DNA of 64,000 nucleotides. Origin: Polytrichum commune (taxonomy: Eukaryota > Streptophyta > Polytrichopsida > Polytrichales > Polytrichaceae). This document shows positions 60,198 through 64,000 of this stretch, piece after piece. Made by a program: the position numbers and the translations under genes. The stretch spans positions 37,763,081 through 37,827,080 of the forward strand of contig OX485809.1 of the NCBI GenBank assembly GCA_950295325.1. Reading direction: 5' to 3'. The notes beneath the pieces were generated by a model. That model worked only from the letters and a program-made list of their open reading frames with translations, had not been told where the DNA came from and did no database searches. How positions within the stretch are numbered: position 1 is the first letter of the stretch; every line of letters starts with the position of its first letter.

Positions 60198-62340
60198 TTA
60201 CTGGTTCTTCAAAGAGTTAAAAAACGCTGATGCTGACGCTGCATCTGGAATACTCAGCTGAATGGTACAATTACTGATATTCCCATGGAATACGTTGCTA
60301 ACATTACCGATGTTGTTAACACGGGAAATTTCAACTGCCTGCTTCTTGGAAGTAATCAGAGCTTCAATCTCTTGCTGAACATCGGAATTAGACCACCAAT
60401 CGTCCTCCTCAATCATCCGCTTGCAGTTCACATCAGGTGCAGGAACAAGTTGAGCAATCATTGCACGATCCTGGGCGTTAACAATTTCGGATCCATCTCT
60501 AACATCACAGATCGAAGAAGAAACCGATGGTGAAGGCATAATCGACTGGGGTTGCTTATTCTGAGATTCGTAAAATCTTCGCCGCTCATAATTGAGAGCT
60601 TGATGCCAAAAGATATCACCACCGGTGCCAGACACCGCACTGGCTATATTCTGGAGAGCACGCATTTCTATTCCATCTTCGTCTGTATTGTAACGCATAT
60701 AACCTTCTCGAGAATTGTGACCAGTAAGCTTCATTCCTATTTCGGCTGGCACTCCCATAGCATTCAAGCGGCTAACAGTGGTAACTCGAGCAGTCTTATT
60801 GGAGAAGCATCCAACATCACAACCCGGAATGTCTTGCACCATCTGCTTGAGCCACTTTGAAATGCTTTTTATTCCAACTCGAGATTTGGAGTACCACTTC
60901 AAACACAGCCAAGGAGTAAAATCAGCGCATGAAGGAAAACGACCGATTCATATACCAAATCACCTACCGGTTAGGAAGAGAAAAAATCCTAGCGAACTGG
61001 ATCTACCAAACCACCGAACTGGATCTTAAAACAAAAAGCCAGAAACATGGAATTGAACTACTTACAACCCCAGGATCACGTAGGATGCCATCTATTGGTC
61101 GCAGGAACAACGGATGAGGCCCTGGTTCATTAGGAAGCCACTTAGGGAGGTGCGCAAAGTACGTATCAAAAGTAAGAACCACATCTGGCAGGTAGCACGT
61201 AACTGGACGCCGAAGTTTCTCAGGCTGACAATGCTTTAGATCAATCTTATGGTTCTTAGATGATCTCTCGTCAAACCGAACGAATATGCCAAAGCGATCT
61301 TCAGAAAACTCAAAGTCGATATCACACAGATTATACAATTTTTGTTGAGCTCTCACACAAAAATTCACACTAACATAGAAGGCTAGTCGGAGTTGACAAC
61401 CACGCCTGTCCGATTTGGACATAAAAGCCTGGGCCAAGATCGCAACATCTTGCTCAGGAGTGAGCGCTGCAGTAACCCTCCGCTTACGTCCTACACCGGC
61501 CATTCCAGAATGTCGTGCTGATGTAGTGCATGCAACACATGCTTTCATGAACCGAGGATCCTCCAAAATGTAAAACTCCTCCTCAGGTTTGGAAGTCTCC
61601 ACACTTCTCTGGCAACATCTGGCTCGGATGATTCGGCCAATCGCCCGCAGTAGTCCGACAAGCGTTTCACCAGGGTAGAGCTTCCCATCTCTACGTTGGA
61701 CTTGAAGAAAAAATGTTGACAATTGTTCGTTCAGTAAGGCGCATGAATTCTCGAACATGTCTTCAATAGTATCTTGGCTGGTAATGCCAGAAATGATCCG
61801 CCAGTCATTGAATCGATTACGAGCCCAATTGTCGAGATACGCAGACTTCCTGTGACCGCCCTTGGCAACTATATTAACCTCCTCCTTTTCAAGCTGCCTA
61901 AAACCTTTTCGAAGATACTCCAAAGCGGCATCAGAAGTTGGCTCAGGAACATCGACCAGATTCGCATCAGCTGCAGGCTCAGAAATCTCAAAAACGTCTG
62001 CCTCGCCTCCTAAGATATCAGCGACTTCAAGATAATCTTCCCCGTCAATGAGCCAAGCAGGATCCTCGCCAGGATCAATCTCTCTAACACCGTCAAGATC
62101 ACCAGAAATGCGCCAGAAACCACACGGATCATGTGAAACAGGCTTAGAAACAATAGTTTCTGTTGTTGGAAGCTCCTCCGTTGGTTTGCGAAGTAAACCG
62201 TTGTTCACACTCTCTGACTCCAAAATTAGAGATGTACTTGGCGATGCACCGCTGTCCCCCGCATCCAACGCCGAAATCACAGGTGTAATTGCCAAGGAAT
62301 TGGACACATCCTTCAACGGAACACGATCAATTGACGTCAT
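60198..62340 (-). CDS. Crypton-like tyrosine recombinase (DUF3504-type), two exons
   Basis: Exon 1 is 62340-61066 (425 codons from the first ATG), exon 2 is 60896-60198. The intron 61065-60897 (169 bp) has GTAAGT at its donor and AG at its acceptor, and splicing joins ...GILRDPGV to WYSKSRVGIKSI in phase 0, restoring a block conserved in DUF3504 proteins. The product is 657 residues. About 1-150 is acidic and disordered. 165-245 is a core-binding domain (NWARNRFNDWR, LYPGETLVGLLRAI). 260-500 is the catalytic domain: R330 in NFCVRAQQK, K459-x-x-R462 in NKTAR, H485 in LTGH, Y494 in YMRY. R-to-H is 23 and H-to-Tyr 9 residues, as in XerD. K459 replaces the usual His of HxxR. The C-terminus NVFHGNISNCTIQLSI resembles the Asn/Cys-rich tails of animal DUF3504 proteins. 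Expected role: DNA cutting and rejoining through a 3'-phosphotyrosine. All key residues are intact, so it could be active. Confidence 0.82.
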
Positions 62341-62447
62341 TGCTGTCAATCGGCACAAAACAAGCAAAAAGAAATTGAAATGGACGTAAAACTGCTTCAC
62401 GGTGACGTCGATGAAAGTTCGGAGGAGGTATATGGTTTCCGTAGAGA

Positions 62448-62485
62448 TACGGTCTCGACCGTATGTCCGAATTTGACATACGGTC
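62448..62485. other. loxP-like recombination site candidate at the right end
   Basis: GACCGTATGTC (62457-62467) and GACATACGGTC (62475-62485) are perfect 11-bp inverted arms around the 7-bp core CGAATTT. This is the architecture of tyrosine-recombinase crossover sites (two inverted arms, 6-8-bp core). TACGGTC at 62448-62454 adds a third box, inverted to the first arm. The second arm is part of the right TIR. The left TIR holds one arm and a similar core (CAATTCG) but no second arm. Confidence 0.6.
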
Positions 62486-62493
62486 CTTTAACG
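62467..62493 (-). repeat. right terminal inverted repeat
   Basis: Plus strand CCGAATTTGACATACGG then TCCTTTAACG, the reverse complement of the left repeat except for one base. It ends TTAACG, mirroring the left CGTTAA. The first ATG of the recombinase gene lies about 127 bp inside it, so promoter and recombination site share this end. Confidence 0.9.
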
Positions 62494-62495
62494 CC

Positions 62496-62611
62496 AGAGA
62501 AGCTGCAGGGTAGTGCCGATTCGGCAGTATGGTTCGGCCAGCTGGCTCGCCCTACGGGCTCGCCAGTGACCTCACCATACTGCCGAATCGGCACTACCCT
62601 GCAGCTTCTCT
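62496..62611. repeat. perfect palindrome, 38-bp arms, abutting the element
   Basis: Arms 62496-62533 and 62574-62611 are perfectly complementary (AGAGAAGCTGCAGGGTAGTG, CCGATTCGGCAGTATGG and T on the left) around a 40-nt loop rich in GGCTCGCC. It begins two bases after the right TIR. The CCGATTCGGC motif also occurs inside the left end of the element (59507-59547). It may be a separate foldback element, part of the recombinase element, or its preferred target. Confidence 0.88.
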
Positions 62612-63174
62612 AGTACGTTATGAGCTAGCCTCGCTCCCTCCCTCGCTCGCTGGCAGGCTCGCTGGCAGGCTCGCTGGCAGGCTCGCTCGCGCGCGGGCGG
62701 GCGGACGGGCGGAGGCGGCTGGCTGCTACCGCTCCTGCGGCGTATGTGCGTAGGAAGGTAGGTAGGAAGGAAGGTAGGTATATCGCCACCACGGCCACTA
62801 CGCCGGCTGCCGCTGCCAAGTGGCGGTTCCTGGTCTTCGTCAGACTTGCCAATCCCGGGGCTTCAAAAGGACAAGGCGACCAGCCCCAGCTCCACAGAAT
62901 CGCCCCCCTTCTGCGCAGACAGGACTCTGCCACGTGGCACCTTCTGTCAGGGGGCCATTTCCCCAAAACGCCACAAAGAGTCCCCATCCCCTCCCCCTTC
63001 CCCTCCTCCAACATTGTCAAGATAGATCAGTGATCGGGGAGATTTTTGGGCATAAGTTAATCGGTTGAGATCCTAGTGTTTGCATGTCCAACTGGTTACA
63101 TGTTGACATCTTTCGGTTTTCCTGTATTGATTTGGGGTATATTTCATATATTCCTCTAAAGTGATCGGTAATTC
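62612..63174. other. GC-rich, CpG-rich stretch with short tandem repeats
   Basis: GGCAGGCTCGCT is repeated three to four times at about 62645-62692, followed by GC-rich DNA and GGAAGGTAGGTA words at 62752-62780. GC stays high to about 63000. Arg/Ala-rich frames on both strands are products of composition. It could be a CpG-rich promoter, but no gene follows. Confidence 0.5.
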
Positions 63175-63245
63175 TCTTGAAGTCTTGAGCTTTAACTGGT
63201 CATTTCTCAAACTCAACCGGTTCATTTGCAACTAATTGTTGGTTC
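63175..63245. repeat. single dispersed unit of the 67-bp minisatellite
   Basis: CTTGAAGTCTTGAGCTTTAA, CTGGTCATTTCTCAAACTCA, ACCGGTTCATTTGCAACTAA: the same word order as the units at 49090-49355, diverged. Confidence 0.6.
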
Positions 63246-63270
63246 TTCCCAATCATAGGTCAGATAGTTA

Positions 63271-63691
63271 GGGCCACTTCACACACGAGCCAAGAGCCAT
63301 GACCATGGAAATTGTGAGCCCCCGAAAGGGAAGTGTCCACATGCGGTCCCACGACACCCTCCAAAATTGTGTAGTGTGGTCACGGGCTCTTGAGTGTAGT
63401 GTGAAGTCATATGTGACCGGGTCCTCAACCAAATGCTATTTTGATGAATTTCTATTCGTGCGGGTCCTCGCACATGATCAAAATAGAATAAATCAATGGT
63501 TGTGAGCGTTCAAAGTGCCATGGTCTCCGGATGGTTTTGTGTTAGAGTTTACATCCGTCTTGCATTCACATGCCCTGTTGGTCCCTCAGGCGTAGTCTGA
63601 AGCAAACTTGGACTGGCTCTGCCTTTCCCACCAATGAGAGTGCTTGAACTGTAAGGGTCATGGGCTCTCAGTCTCATGTGTGAAGTGGCCC
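63271..63691. mobile_element. PIF/Harbinger-like MITE, TTA target duplication
   Basis: A 421-bp element with ends GGGCCACTTCACACACGAG and, reverse-complemented, GGGCCACTTCACACATGAG; the arms continue with AGAGCC and CATGACC. It is flanked by TTA at 63268-63270 and 63692-63694. Well preserved. It groups with 28811-29255 by terminal and subterminal sequence. Non-coding inside. Confidence 0.85.
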
Positions 63692-63694
63692 TTA

Positions 63695-64000
63695 GTGACC
63701 ACACTGGCACTAACGATTGAAATGATGAAGCCACAAATGGATGACAATACATATGTTCATCCAAAGTGAGCATAAGCATCCAAGAAGAAAAGAAAAGAAA
63801 AATTACGCCCGTAACTAAATATCGGCGTGAATATGAGCCCGTTGGTCTTATGTTGATCATGGTCTCCTGTGATGCGACAAGAGATTTATGCCTCCGTTAG
63901 GAGGTGGGCTCTTGGTAGGTGTAATATTTAATCCAATTTCATTGTGGTGGGGGGACCGGTGTTTGTTTGTTATCTAGTTTTCCTTTGTTTAGGATTAGGT
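63695..64000. other. no gene; weak R2 repeat match
   Basis: About 63818-63920 weakly matches repeat R2 (CGGCGTGAATATGAGCCCGT, TGGTC). A GTGGTGGGGGGACCGG word lies at 63941-63958. Nothing coding. Confidence 0.35.

Larger units (their letters stand above)
59432..62493 (-). mobile_element. Crypton-like tyrosine-recombinase element with terminal inverted repeats
   Basis: About 3.06 kb bounded by 27-bp inverted repeats (59432-59458 and 62467-62493; one mismatch). It contains a single intron-bearing gene, transcribed right to left, for a DUF3504-type tyrosine recombinase. TTAA occurs at 59434-59437 and 62488-62491, so AGGACCG...CGGTCCT between TTAA sites is an alternative way to set the borders. 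CCGTAT words are iterated inside both ends. Known Cryptons move with a tyrosine recombinase through a circular DNA intermediate and lack long TIRs, so this structure is unusual. The intact frame suggests recent activity or domestication. Confidence 0.75.

Noticed and set aside
60902-60902. Translation start of a separate protein at 60902 (exon 2 alone)
   Set aside because: The apparent start there is TTG, and a clean intron joins this frame in phase 0 to the upstream half of the same recombinase fold.
62625-63020. 131-codon Arg/Ala/Ser-rich minus-strand frame
   Set aside because: Falls in GC-rich DNA with 12-bp tandem repeats; all frames are open there for compositional reasons.

Overview
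This is a eukaryotic, gene-poor, repeat-dense stretch of nuclear DNA. The small TIR elements, tRNA-like SINEs, Ty3/gypsy remains, long GA/CT microsatellites and a short TTTAGGG-type tract all suit a plant of the streptophyte line. A non-LTR element with an RNase H domain, a Crypton-like tyrosine recombinase and the absence of recognisable seed-plant genes make a non-seed lineage (a charophyte alga such as Chara, or a bryophyte or fern) my preferred guess, at low confidence. I found no host housekeeping gene, rRNA, tRNA or CRISPR array. Nearly every open frame is shorter than 150 codons and looks like chance.

Layout. 1-8.5 kb: microsatellites, four different TIR elements, a pogo/Tigger deletion derivative (3986-4610), diverged local duplications and a SINE with clear target duplications (8052-8241). 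8.5-34 kb: mostly featureless AT-rich DNA with a LINE zinc-finger relic (about 12.75-13.13 kb), a 183-bp foldback (14.6 kb), a dispersed repeat of about 0.7 kb, more TIR elements, the second pogo copy (23795-24421) and a tandem array of about 190 bp (30.1-30.7 kb). 34.26-44.24 kb: one decayed Ty3/gypsy element whose Gag is split by three insertions. The last of these is a 5'-truncated LINE with RT and RNase H (36854-41098), ending in (CTT)n and flanked by a likely 10-bp target duplication. 44-59 kb: minisatellites, another SINE, nested TIR elements and a minus-strand retroelement-like unit.

The most interesting part is 59432-62493, a compact element of about 3.06 kb with 27-bp terminal inverted repeats. 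It carries one minus-strand gene that becomes a 657-residue protein once a 169-bp GT-AG intron is removed. The protein has the fold and catalytic set of a Crypton/DUF3504 tyrosine recombinase: R, K-x-x-R, G-H, and Tyr exactly 9 residues after the His. Beside the gene's 5' end the right terminus holds a loxP-like site, two perfect 11-bp inverted arms around a 7-bp core. A perfect 38-bp-arm palindrome starts two bases outside the right TIR. Canonical Cryptons lack TIRs, so this element, its TTAA-like borders and its lox-like end deserve the closest look.
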